Positions 51,433 through 60,149 of a stretch of 64,000 nucleotides of DNA are shown here, piece by piece. The notes under the pieces are model-generated. The model ran no database searches and was not told the DNA's origin. It saw nothing but the letters and a program-made list of their open reading frames with translations. The stretch comes from Chloroflexota bacterium (GTDB taxonomy: Bacteria; Chloroflexota; Dehalococcoidia; UBA2985). The stretch covers positions 55,219 through 119,218 of the forward strand of contig JACQTZ010000016.1 of assembly GCA_016210515.1 (NCBI GenBank). The letters run 5' to 3'. Every line of letters begins with the position of its first letter. Within the stretch, counting starts at the first letter, position 1. Position numbers and translations under genes: made by a program.

Positions 51433-51811
51433 GGTGTTGACAGGAATGGTGACCGTTACAGATGTGGTTGAGGAACGGCTATTCTATAGTGATACGTCGT
51501 CCGGTGCCCCTTGGTAGACAGAAACCATGGGAATCAGGGCAATCTACGGCGAGAAAGACTTAGCTCACAGTTCGCCAACCATTTGTGTAACAGTCACACA
51601 GGAATGGTTCTGTCTACTTTAGCATGTTATTGGAGCTTTCCACTTGGTGGTATCATCGGCACATCTCACTGAACCAGCATCCAGACGGGATGAAAGCGTG
51701 TACGAACAGTGCTATAATGCTCAAGCCTTGATTGTGACAGCCGAGGAATGATACCGATGGGAGCCACAGGCACATTCATTCTGCTGAAAGCTCTCTCCCA
51801 AGGGGGGATTG

Positions 51812-51934
51812 ATGCGCGAAATGGGTTGGTTGTGGGGGTTTATGCTTTCCCTGCTTGCGGGTTGTTGGCTTTCCTTCGGGAGGAACCATATAGAGAATCC
51901 TCTCAGGAAGGACAATTTAGCGTATGAGTCTTAA
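51812..51934 (+). CDS. Possible small lipoprotein-like peptide, 40 residues
   Basis: Starts with ATG after AGGGGGG (spacing about four) and encodes MREMGWLWGFMLSLLAGC followed by a short polar tail ending LAYES. The hydrophobic stretch and LLAGC look like a lipoprotein signal with a lipobox, which would leave a mature peptide of about 23 residues. A TATAAT lies 94 bases upstream. There is no homologue I know, so it may be chance. Confidence 0.3.
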   Translation: MREMGWLWGFMLSLLAGCWLSFGRNHIENPLRKDNLAYES

Positions 51935-52118
51935 TTTGATTGGCTTCTCCATCGTACTCCTCTTCTGAAACGGATAAGTAGCTACCCAGCATAAGCAAAG
52001 AAACCACAGGAATAACCTCCAACTGTATGAGCAGAGCACATATCATAGAACCAACAAGCGTTGACTGCTCATATATACGTCGCGAAAAGAGCGGCGTTCC
52101 AGAAAACAGTTAGATTAG

Positions 52119-55100
52119 ATGACATGGGCTAGAGCGCGCCGCCTCAAGTTAACCGTTCTTGTTGGTTCCCTGGCTCTATTGCTGCTTTTGGTATGGGGGA
52201 GTGTACGGACTGTTAGCGGCATCCAGCAAATCAGGCTGGCCAACGACAATGTCCGCAGTCTGGAATCGAGATACGAAGCGCTCCAGGGCGGTTCCCTCCC
52301 CGACATTGCCTTGTTACAAGGCAGGATCGCCCAGGTGAAAGAGCAACTGAGAGGAGCCAGGAGCCAGCTCACCCCCTTGCTCCAGCTTTCTCCTCTTTTT
52401 GGCTGGGTGCCAGGGGTCGGCCCGGAGCTGCGCAGCGCCCAGGACATGCTCGACCTGGGGGAGAGCCTTGCTCAGGCCTCCCAGGATCTTTTGGCCGGAG
52501 TAGATGTTTCAACCGCCCATATCTCCCAGGGCGATATTCAGCTTCTCCAAGGAAGCCGATTCAATGAGGATGTTTTTCGCTCCGTGGCAGAGGGAGGGCC
52601 TTTGTTTCAGAATGCGCTACTGAATCTGAAGCAGGCCACCACTACCCTTGAGAGGCTGGAGAGTCGGGACCTGTCGCCTGGCTTCCAGGAGATGTTGACC
52701 TCCGCTCGGAAAATAACGCCGAGCCTGGAGACCTTCGCTCGCACAGGCCTGGCCATGTCTCAACATTGGGAGAGCTTCTTGGGGTACGACGGCCCTCGCT
52801 CCTACCTGCTGGTGGCCCAGAACAGCGACGAGTTGAGAGCTAGCGGAGGGTTCATCCCTGGGGCGTGGGTCCTCACCCTTGATGGCGGTGAGATTGTGCG
52901 GCTTCAGTTCTGGGATACGGAGGACGTGGACGCCCTGAGCTCTGGGCCACCACTCCCCCCCGAGGGCCTGTTGCAGTCGCTATGGGCTGGCGCCTGGCTG
53001 TTCCGTGACGCGGGATGGTACCCCGACTTTCCAACCTCGGCCAGTGCCATGGAGCAGATATTCCAGTTGGGGCAGGGTATCTCCGTGGATGGGGTAATAG
53101 CGTTCGACCAGTGGGCCGTCCAGGGGGTGCTGGAAACCCTGGGGCCCATAATCCTGCCCACGGGAGAGGTCCTGGACTCTGACTCGTATATTCGGATACT
53201 GGAGGAGAAAACCGACGCTTTGGGACAGGAGTTCATGGACACAGTTCTGGAGACGCTCCTGAACAGGCTGAGAGAGCAGGGCGGTGACCAGGAACTGGTG
53301 ACTCTGCTGTCTGCGCTGAACCAGAGCCTGAATGAGAAGCACGTGCTGATGGCCTTTCACGACCAGGCCCTCCAGGAGGTCGCTGAAGCCAACGGGTGGA
53401 GCGGTGCACTGGAAGATGTGCAGGGTGACTACCTGATGGTGGTGGACAGCAATGTGGGGTTCAGCAAGGTAAACCGAAGCATAGCCCAAAGCGTCTCCTA
53501 CACGGTAGACCTTCGGGCTGACGGGGAGTCACAGGCACGCCTTGACCTTCTGTACACGAACCGAAGCTCGGGGGTGTCTCCGGACGCTTGCGACCTTCAG
53601 TCATCCACGGCATCTGGTCGCACCTACCTGGCGGCAAAGAATACGTGCTACTGGGACTATCTGAGGGTGTATGTGCCAGAAGGCGGTACTCTTCTCAACT
53701 CGTCCCCCTTTCCCATGCCCCAGGGAGCGCTGTACCGACGGATTGGGTACAACGACATCGAAGACACCAGCAGGAGCTATGCTGAAAGCGGTAAGTCGGT
53801 TTTCGCTGGGTTCTTTAACCTGGAGGTTGGCGAAAGCAGGGGCGTAGCCTTCGAGTACACCCTGCCGGCCCAGGTAGTGCAGAAGGAGAAGGGACGGTTG
53901 ACCTACACCCTTTTCCTCCAGAAGCAGCCTGGGACAGGGAGCATACCGGTGGGGGTCACCGTTCGCCTTCCGTCTGGCTACTGCGCACGCTACTCCATCC
54001 CCAGCGCCACTGACCTTGGGAGCAACGAGGTGCAGTTCAAGGTCAATCTTAACTCGGATAAAACGCTCAAGCTAAACCTTGAGCGCAGAGCGAATTGCAG
54101 GTTTGGTGAGGAGCCTCTTCCAACAACGGTGGATATCCTACCCAAGGGGAGGACAAGAACAGCTTTTGCATCGGTGGTGGTGGAGCCGGCTACAGAAGGG
54201 CTACCTATGCATCATGTCCAGGCATCGCCGCAGGGCGCAACCCTGACCCCTGGCCAGAGATTCCTATTTACGGCGGTAGCCCTGGACGTCGCGGGGAGGC
54301 CCGTGCAAGGCGCACAGTTCCGCTGGTGGGTCAACAATCCTGCAGCAGGCACTGTTTCTTCTTCCGGGTTATTCACCGCCGGGCCAGCCCAAGGAAGGTA
54401 TGTGGGTGCGGTGGAGGTTCAGGCCACATCGGCCAAGGGGACCGTCAGCGCCACCATCACAATAGAAATCGTCACGCGGTTGGAGGCAGAGGCCCGTCTT
54501 CTGGATTCGGTGGTTATCTACCCTTCTGAGATTACCGTGAAACCCGGAGCAAACATGGGCCTTGGTGCACTGGGGTGGGACGTGCAAGGCAGGTTTGTAC
54601 AGAATCTTCGGTTCGATTGGAGCATGGCAGACCCAAGCGCTGGTAGCGTGAATCAACTGGGGTTCTTCAAGGCATCTCCGATTTCCGGCCGCTATCCCAA
54701 TGCTGTCCAGGTAATCGTAAGTCAAGATACTCCAAATGGAGTGCTGGAAAGCCGCGTCTTTGCTTCGGTCACCGTGAGCGACGTTGCCCGGCAAGGCGTG
54801 CTGAGCCAGGTGATAGTAGGCCCTAGGTCCATTGTCCTGACGCCAGAGCAGCGATTTACCCTCAGCGCCAGGGCTTTTGACGAGAGCGGACGGCCCGTGA
54901 AGGATGTCTCCTTTGCCTGGGAGGTGACTCAGCCGGCAGCGGGAAGCATAGAGAGGCCAGGGTACTTTGTGGCCGGTCACCAGGCTGGACGGTATCCCAA
55001 TGCTATCCAAGCAGTGGCCACTCAGCAGACTCCAGGTGGCATTGTTCAGGCCAAGACTACTATTACCGTAACCGTGGAGCCTCCCGTGGTTGTAGGGGAC

Positions 55101-55622
55101 CTGGTCCAGGTCCAGATGGTGCCCAGAGAGGCGGTGTTGAAGCCAGGGCAGCGCCTTGTGTTCTCCGCCCTGGGGCTGGACTCCGATGGCAGCGTGATTC
55201 AGGGCGGGGGCAAGTGGGAGGTTGTTGAATCCGACGCCGGCTCCATTAGCTCATCGGGGGCTTTCAAGGCTGGCTCCAAACCAGGAACGTACAAAGATGC
55301 CGTGCGAGTGCGGTTGATCCAGGATAAGGAGGGCGAAAAGAGGGTGGTGGAGGCTTACGCCACGGTAAATATAGTGGGGCCTCTGGATAGAGTGACAGTC
55401 GCCAAGCCGGTCATTACTCTGGAGGCTGGCCAGTCGGCGTGGGTGTACGCGGTGGGATATGATGCCAATGGCCTGGAGGTCCCTTTCCTGCAACTTCGGT
55501 GGAGCATGGAGAACTCAGAAGCAGGTAGTATGACTCCCTCTGGCCTCTTTACTGCTGCTGCCACTCCAGGAAGCTACGAGAATGCCATCAGAGTGACGGC
55601 GGTGGAGACGGATACAAGGTGA
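52119..55622 (+). CDS. DUF4012 domain protein with five C-terminal Ig-like repeats
   Basis: A 1167-residue secreted or membrane-anchored protein. It starts with a basic stretch and one membrane segment (LTVLVGSLALLLLLVWGSV, about 11-29), then a coiled region to about 110. The DUF4012 domain has FLGYDGPRSYLLVAQNSDEL and RASGGFIPGAWVLTLDGGEI (about 222-262), and a later AWLFRDAGWYPDFP. From about residue 700 five repeats of about 95 residues follow, each with TPGQRF-like, DxxGRPV-like, AGSI/SSGLFTAG-like and GRYPNAI-like elements, resembling bacterial Big2/invasin Ig folds. It ends in the fifth repeat without an anchor, so it is probably held by its N-terminal segment. Role unknown; first gene of a cell-surface cluster. 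Confidence 0.85.
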   Translation: MTWARARRLKLTVLVGSLALLLLLVWGSVRTVSGIQQIRLANDNVRSLESRYEALQGGSLPDIALLQGRIAQVKEQLRGARSQLTPLLQLSPLFGWVPGVGPELRSAQDMLDLGESLAQASQDLLAGVDVSTAHISQGDIQLLQGSRFNEDVFRSVAEGGPLFQNALLNLKQATTTLERLESRDLSPGFQEMLTSARKITPSLETFARTGLAMSQHWESFLGYDGPRSYLLVAQNSDELRASGGFIPGAWVLTLDGGEIVRLQFWDTEDVDALSSGPPLPPEGLLQSLWAGAWLFRDAGWYPDFPTSASAMEQIFQLGQGISVDGVIAFDQWAVQGVLETLGPIILPTGEVLDSDSYIRILEEKTDALGQEFMDTVLETLLNRLREQGGDQELVTLLSALNQSLNEKHVLMAFHDQALQEVAEANGWSGALEDVQGDYLMVVDSNVGFSKVNRSIAQSVSYTVDLRADGESQARLDLLYTNRSSGVSPDACDLQSSTASGRTYLAAKNTCYWDYLRVYVPEGGTLLNSSPFPMPQGALYRRIGYNDIEDTSRSYAESGKSVFAGFFNLEVGESRGVAFEYTLPAQVVQKEKGRLTYTLFLQKQPGTGSIPVGVTVRLPSGYCARYSIPSATDLGSNEVQFKVNLNSDKTLKLNLERRANCRFGEEPLPTTVDILPKGRTRTAFASVVVEPATEGLPMHHVQASPQGATLTPGQRFLFTAVALDVAGRPVQGAQFRWWVNNPAAGTVSSSGLFTAGPAQGRYVGAVEVQATSAKGTVSATITIEIVTRLEAEARLLDSVVIYPSEITVKPGANMGLGALGWDVQGRFVQNLRFDWSMADPSAGSVNQLGFFKASPISGRYPNAVQVIVSQDTPNGVLESRVFASVTVSDVARQGVLSQVIVGPRSIVLTPEQRFTLSARAFDESGRPVKDVSFAWEVTQPAAGSIERPGYFVAGHQAGRYPNAIQAVATQQTPGGIVQAKTTITVTVEPPVVVGDLVQVQMVPREAVLKPGQRLVFSALGLDSDGSVIQGGGKWEVVESDAGSISSSGAFKAGSKPGTYKDAVRVRLIQDKEGEKRVVEAYATVNIVGPLDRVTVAKPVITLEAGQSAWVYAVGYDANGLEVPFLQLRWSMENSEAGSMTPSGLFTAAATPGSYENAIRVTAVETDTR

Positions 55623-55671
55623 GCCGTGCCCCATGGGATGCCGCAACGGGCAGCAATAGAAAGGGTGTCTG

Positions 55672-56718
55672 GTGAAACGGCGGCCTCTGTGGACTGCCCT
55701 GGGCCTGCTTCTTATGGGTGCATCCGTGGTGCTGGTAGCGGGAACGTCGGCGGAGGGGTTCTGGTGGGGACAAGCCGCCGCGGCCGACGGCGACGGCGGC
55801 AGCACCATACCCATTCCTCCCCCTCTCCGTCCAACCCCCCGAACCTCGACTGTCACTCCTTCGGAGACCTCTGCTCCCTTGGGCGTGTTCTTAGACGTGA
55901 CCCTGGCAAACCTTGGTTTGCACGTTCTCTCCGAAGCCACCCCATCGGTTGGACCGCGGGTTGTTCTTCCATTTCCGTTGGAGTCCGGGTCTGGCATGGA
56001 CTGGCAGGCGGCTGAGCCGCCCAACGACGGTGGTGTGCTTACCGTATCCCTGTCCTCAGGACCCGTGGCGGGAGACCTGAAGATTACCCTGGGTCCCCCA
56101 CAGACCAACGGCCAGGAGGCCACGGCCGAGGTAGTGCGGGTTGTGCTGTCCGTGGGGCCTGTGCCGGTCAAGAAAGCGAGAGAACAGTCCTGGACGGCGC
56201 GGCTTGAGGCAGAGCTAAGCCAGCTACCCGCGAGAGTGGTGATGGACGTTCACGGCATTCCCACCGACTCCGATATGGTGGCGGCGCTCAACGAGGCCAC
56301 GAGCACAAAAGGGATGAGGGTATTGGACATAGCCCACGCCATTAAGATCGATACTAACCTGGCAAAGGTGACTTCATCGGCCGACGTAGAGATGGCGGTG
56401 GAGCAAGGATGGGCAGAGAGGTGGCCTAGAGACAGGGTAGTCATTGCACGGATAGGCCAGGATGGGAGAGGGCGCATTCTGGAGACTACCCGTTTGGCTG
56501 AAAACGCTTCAAGTTTGGCCCTATTCAGGGCCGAGTCTGGGGAGGGTTTCTCCACCTTCGTCCTGATGGCCTTGGGGGAGACAAGGGCTGGGGAGTCCGG
56601 CTTTGGGCCTTCAGTGGCCCTGTGGCTTGGAATCGGCCTCGGAGCAGCGGGACTGGCGGGGCTGGCCACTGGCGTTTTGATCCTCGCGTTCTCTCGCAGA
56701 CGCAAGGGTGGAGCCTAG
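55672..56718 (+). CDS. Secreted, C-terminally anchored protein of unknown function
   Basis: A 348-residue protein that I do not recognise. It has a signal peptide (RRPLWTALGLLLMGASVVLV), a low-complexity Pro/Thr/Ser stretch at about 47-68, a beta-rich soluble domain, a helical segment with VVMDVHGIPTDSDMVAALNE, and a C-terminal membrane segment (VALWLGIGLGAAGLAGLATG) followed by RRRK, which should leave the domain outside the cell. GTG start at 55672. It lies 50 bases after the DUF4012 gene and directly before the glycosidase-like gene, so it is probably part of the same surface complex. Confidence 0.75.
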   Translation: MKRRPLWTALGLLLMGASVVLVAGTSAEGFWWGQAAAADGDGGSTIPIPPPLRPTPRTSTVTPSETSAPLGVFLDVTLANLGLHVLSEATPSVGPRVVLPFPLESGSGMDWQAAEPPNDGGVLTVSLSSGPVAGDLKITLGPPQTNGQEATAEVVRVVLSVGPVPVKKAREQSWTARLEAELSQLPARVVMDVHGIPTDSDMVAALNEATSTKGMRVLDIAHAIKIDTNLAKVTSSADVEMAVEQGWAERWPRDRVVIARIGQDGRGRILETTRLAENASSLALFRAESGEGFSTFVLMALGETRAGESGFGPSVALWLGIGLGAAGLAGLATGVLILAFSRRRKGGA

Positions 56719-56719
56719 C

Positions 56720-59140
56720 ATGGAGGGAACACCACGATCGGACCTCCCTGCTGATGGCAGGACGATGTCGCGCGCAGGCCAGATGAAAGCGCTTCTCCAA
56801 AGCAGGGGAATGGGCATCGGCATGGTCGCTGCCGGCGGGGTGCTGCTGGTGGCAGCAGCGACGTTCTCGCTCTGGGCGCTCGGCCGTGGTGGTAGTAGCG
56901 ACGGTCCGCAGGTTGGCGTTGTGGTCTTTGAGGTCTCTGTGCCCGATAAGATACCTCTGAGTGAGCATTCCATCGGCTCCACAGGCGACGGCGCTCGTGC
57001 AGAGGTGTCGGGGAGCACTGCTTCCCTGCGCTTTCAGGGAGGGTTCCTGGAGGCCCTGGACCTGCCCATACGCTACTCCTCTGAGCACCAACTGGCATCT
57101 TTCTCGGATGCCGGCGCTGGGATATTCCTGGAGCAGAATGGCACGGGACAGCAAACCCTCCGCTTCCCCCTGCTCTCCAGCCAGGGAGGGATGCCACTGA
57201 CCATTACGGGGGTGGTGGAGGCCCTTCGGCCGCAGGGCCAGGGAGCACAAACGCGCCTCTCCCTGGGTCAAATGGAGGCGTCGGCTGAACTCCCCACAGT
57301 ACAGACATCAGGCACCGAGCTGCTATCCATAGAGAGCGCCCGTCTTACCTTCCAGGTGCTCCGACTCCCCAAAGAGGCTCGCCTGAGGGTAAGCCTCCTG
57401 GAGGAAGTGGACCTTTCCACGCGCTCTGTCATAGATTCTGTCCTGGATGAAAGCCTGGGAACGTGGGGCGTTGCTCTTGCTGTGGAGGCACAACGGACAA
57501 ACCTGGACAACGGCGTAGATGTGGGCGAAGCTGCCCTGTACCTGACCCTGTCAGCCACGGACCAGGAGGCCATGGAAAACCTGGTAGTAGTACACGTGGA
57601 CGATGAAGGGCTTGCGGAGCGTCTGGCTTCGGAGGTGGTATTGACCAGGGACGGTGAGGTCGTAGTTCGGTTTATGTCTCCCAGGGGACTGTCCATCTTC
57701 GCGGTGATGATACCCAGGAATGACCTGGAGGCTACGGCTACGCCTGCTCCCACAGCCACCACGTTGATTCCTACGACAACTCCACCGGCATCACCTTCCC
57801 CAACGTCGTCCCCCATTGCCGTTGCAACGGCAACTCTAATGCCCACTTTCACCCCCACCCCTACGTCGATGGCGAAGGCCACACCCACAGCACTGCCACG
57901 GCCTACTCCCACTTCGTCGCCGATGCCAACGGCCACGTTGCTACCAACTCCCACAGTAACGGCCACGTCGTTGCCTTCCCCTACGCCAACGACCGCGTCA
58001 CTACCCTCACCTACGCCAACCATGCCCCTTACGCCTACCAGGAGTCCGTCTCCGACAGTTACTCCAACCCTTGCCCCCACAAGGACTTCTACCCCCCCGC
58101 TTTCTCCTACCTCCACACCTACCACTACACCCGTGTGGATACCCACTCCGTCTCCCACTCCCCAGCCCACTGACACGGCCCTTCCACCCCCCACTTCTAC
58201 GCCTGTCCCAGTGCCAGACGAACACTACGCGGCCATTGTTTATGGTGTAGACTCGGCAAACCATCACTGGTTCCTGGACACCCTGCGCACAAAGTGGTTC
58301 CTGGACTACACCGACAAGGTGGATGCAATTCCAGCCGGCCACAAGAAGCTGATCTACATAAGTGACTTGCCTGGGCCAACCACTCAGAGGATCCAGGAGA
58401 TCGCGCGGCAGGCCCCTGGGTCTGTGTGGTATATAGTGGGAGAGCCTAATCGAAGGGCCGGGTATGGTGCCAGCAGCATCGTGACCCAGCTTCACGACCT
58501 GTACACACAGATTAAAGCCGCCGACCCCACGGCCAGAATCACCAGCCCCTCGGTCCTGAACTGGGAGTTCACCTGTAACGGCTGTGGAGGCTTTCAAAAG
58601 GGCAGCTCGTGGGTGAAGGAGTTTCGCACCGCATACCTGGCCCAATACGGGGTGGAGCCCCCAGTGGATATCTGGGCCATAGATGTATTCCCCCTGGACT
58701 GGGTAAACCTGCCCACGGTAGACCATCAGCTTGTCATAGACCAGGTCAACGGCCTGCGCCAGTACCTGGACACAATCCCCGCTCAACAGGGCAAGCCCAT
58801 CTGGATAACGGAGCTGGGTCTCCACTGGGGATGGGACAAGATGCTCTGGCCAGGCGATGCGGGATACGATAGCTCGTGCGGTGGGTTCCCACAGCCCTCG
58901 GGGACGTACCAGACCCAGCAGATCATCGGATACCTGGACGCGGTCTTCGACTGGCTGGATGCCAACGCGGCCAGCAAAAACATCGAGAAGTGGTTCATGC
59001 TGAGCATCTATTCAAACATCAACACGTGCAATGCCAGCGCGTATGCGGGGCTGACCCTCTTCGATGCCCCCACGGTGGGTGCCAACCTGACGCCTGTGGG
59101 CAATTTCTTCAGGAACAGGGTGATTGGAATCCCTCCATGA
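56720..59140 (+). CDS. Membrane-anchored protein with Pro/Thr linker and glycoside hydrolase-like domain
   Basis: An 806-residue protein: an N-terminal membrane segment (GMGIGMVAAGGVLLVAAATF, about 30-50), an outside beta-rich domain to about 340, a linker of about 150 residues made of short Pro-Thr-Ser units (DNA 57730-58210), and a C-terminal TIM-barrel-like domain of about 300 residues. The latter has WYIVGEPNRR and PIWITELGLHWG, where the two Glu stand as acid/base and nucleophile in clan-A glycosidases. It probably cuts or binds a polysaccharide at the cell surface. I take ATG 56720 rather than the GTG four codons upstream, as GGTGGAG then acts as ribosome binding site. It overlaps DUF3786 by ATGA. 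Confidence 0.82.
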   Translation: MEGTPRSDLPADGRTMSRAGQMKALLQSRGMGIGMVAAGGVLLVAAATFSLWALGRGGSSDGPQVGVVVFEVSVPDKIPLSEHSIGSTGDGARAEVSGSTASLRFQGGFLEALDLPIRYSSEHQLASFSDAGAGIFLEQNGTGQQTLRFPLLSSQGGMPLTITGVVEALRPQGQGAQTRLSLGQMEASAELPTVQTSGTELLSIESARLTFQVLRLPKEARLRVSLLEEVDLSTRSVIDSVLDESLGTWGVALAVEAQRTNLDNGVDVGEAALYLTLSATDQEAMENLVVVHVDDEGLAERLASEVVLTRDGEVVVRFMSPRGLSIFAVMIPRNDLEATATPAPTATTLIPTTTPPASPSPTSSPIAVATATLMPTFTPTPTSMAKATPTALPRPTPTSSPMPTATLLPTPTVTATSLPSPTPTTASLPSPTPTMPLTPTRSPSPTVTPTLAPTRTSTPPLSPTSTPTTTPVWIPTPSPTPQPTDTALPPPTSTPVPVPDEHYAAIVYGVDSANHHWFLDTLRTKWFLDYTDKVDAIPAGHKKLIYISDLPGPTTQRIQEIARQAPGSVWYIVGEPNRRAGYGASSIVTQLHDLYTQIKAADPTARITSPSVLNWEFTCNGCGGFQKGSSWVKEFRTAYLAQYGVEPPVDIWAIDVFPLDWVNLPTVDHQLVIDQVNGLRQYLDTIPAQQGKPIWITELGLHWGWDKMLWPGDAGYDSSCGGFPQPSGTYQTQQIIGYLDAVFDWLDANAASKNIEKWFMLSIYSNINTCNASAYAGLTLFDAPTVGANLTPVGNFFRNRVIGIPP

Positions 59141-59751
59141 CAATACACGAGACGCACTGGGAACACCTGGCCTCTCTTGCGCCAGACGAGGTGTGCCGCC
59201 GCACGGGTGCACGATACGACCCTGCGCGAAAATGCTACGCCCTAGCATTGCTGGATGGTTCAGTCCATGTTTACCCCAAGGAGCGCACCGTGCAGTGGGG
59301 TGACGAGAGCCACCAGCCTGGCGGCGAGCCGGGGTACAACGTTGTCCTTCTTACCACGGTGTACCTCATAGAGGCCAAGGAGATACCCCCTGCCGCCGAC
59401 TGGGTCACTGCCGAATCTCTACCTACCGGAGCCTTTTTCTTCCGGGGATTTCACACCATACCAACGGCAGAGGTGGCGGCCAGGCTCGGCCACGACCGGG
59501 AGCTATTTCTGAAAGCAGGCATCAAACTGGGAGGCAAACCGGTGGAGTGGGGCGACGCCTGCATCGAGATCCAGGTCCTGCCCCGGATTGCCGTGCGGTT
59601 GATGTTCTGGCTGGGCGATGAGGAGTTCCCATCCCGGCTCACCATGCTCTTCGACAGGCGGGCGGACGAGCACCTGCCCCTGGATGCTCTTTTGAGCCTG
59701 GCGCGATATGTGACTTCGGCCCTGATACGCGCCGTCGAGCCTCCACGGTAA
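59137..59751 (+). CDS. DUF3786 domain protein
   Basis: A 204-residue soluble protein of the DUF3786 family, with an early segment RYDPARKCYALALLDGSVHVYP, then QPGGEPGYNVVLLTTVYLI, TGAFFFRGFHT and LMFWLGDEEFPSRLTMLFD (given in parts), ending with a helix that includes SALIRAV. The family occurs in anaerobes and Chloroflexota, sometimes with corrinoid or Fe-S proteins, but its role is unknown. Here the ATG overlaps the stop of the glycosidase-like gene (ATGA), so co-translation with a surface enzyme is odd and worth noting. A decayed copy of its C-terminal part lies at 61345-61490. Confidence 0.85.
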   Translation: MTIHETHWEHLASLAPDEVCRRTGARYDPARKCYALALLDGSVHVYPKERTVQWGDESHQPGGEPGYNVVLLTTVYLIEAKEIPPAADWVTAESLPTGAFFFRGFHTIPTAEVAARLGHDRELFLKAGIKLGGKPVEWGDACIEIQVLPRIAVRLMFWLGDEEFPSRLTMLFDRRADEHLPLDALLSLARYVTSALIRAVEPPR

Positions 59752-59880
59752 ACCAGGGGAAACCCTCACGAAAGGAGCCTGACTGTCGGATATTTACGGA
59801 GAATACAACGGGGGGTTCCCATTTGCCTAAATGTAGGGTATACTGGCAGGAGTGACATCACAGCACTGAAGTTTGAACTT

Positions 59881-59913
59881 GGGGTATGTGATTCTTTCAC
59901 ATACCCCTTTTCT
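59881..59913 (+). terminator. Rho-independent terminator after DUF3786
   Basis: A perfect 11-base-pair stem GGGGTATGTGA/TCACATACCCC with a five-base loop, followed by TTTTCT. It lies 130 bases after the DUF3786 stop and closes the 52.1-59.8 kb cluster. It is the clearest terminator I found in the window. Confidence 0.88.
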
Positions 59914-60149
59914 ATGTATACTCTGTCCATGCCACAAATCTATAAAGAAGGTACAATCTTATAACCACAGCAACTCCCACACCAAATCGTGATTCGCATA
60001 CCGCCGACCTCGTCACACAGAGTTACCGCCGCCTTCGCGACTCCTCGCCACAGAACGAATCAAGAAAGACCACCCTCCCCGCCTCCACACCACTCCCCAA
60101 GACCAGGAAATTTGGAGACCTTGATGTTTCTGACCCTATTGCCGATGCC

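Larger units (their letters stand above)
51323..52118. other. Divergent control region between the polysaccharide operon and the DUF4012 cluster
   Basis: 796 bases without a large gene, AT-rich. It holds a minus-strand promoter (51404-51432), a second TTGACA facing right at 51437-51442 with no good -10, a TATAAT on the plus strand at 51713-51718 with a poor -35, and one possible small plus-strand ORF (51812-51934). I see no terminator or known riboswitch. Confidence 0.55.

Noticed and set aside
51437..51465. Second TTGACA as a full promoter towards the DUF4012 cluster
   Set aside because: The sequence 17 bases downstream (AGATGT) is a poor -10 box and the gene is 650 bases away.
51721..51915. 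64-codon minus-strand frame in the divergent region
   Set aside because: No ribosome binding site, no domain, and it overlaps a better small ORF on the other strand.
57268..58194. Gly/Val-rich minus-strand frame of 308 codons with GVGVG-type repeats
   Set aside because: It is the antisense of the Pro/Thr linker; the repeat pattern comes from the linker codons.
57730..58210. Repetitive DNA considered as a non-coding tandem array
   Set aside because: It is an in-frame Pro-Thr-Ser linker between two folded domains.
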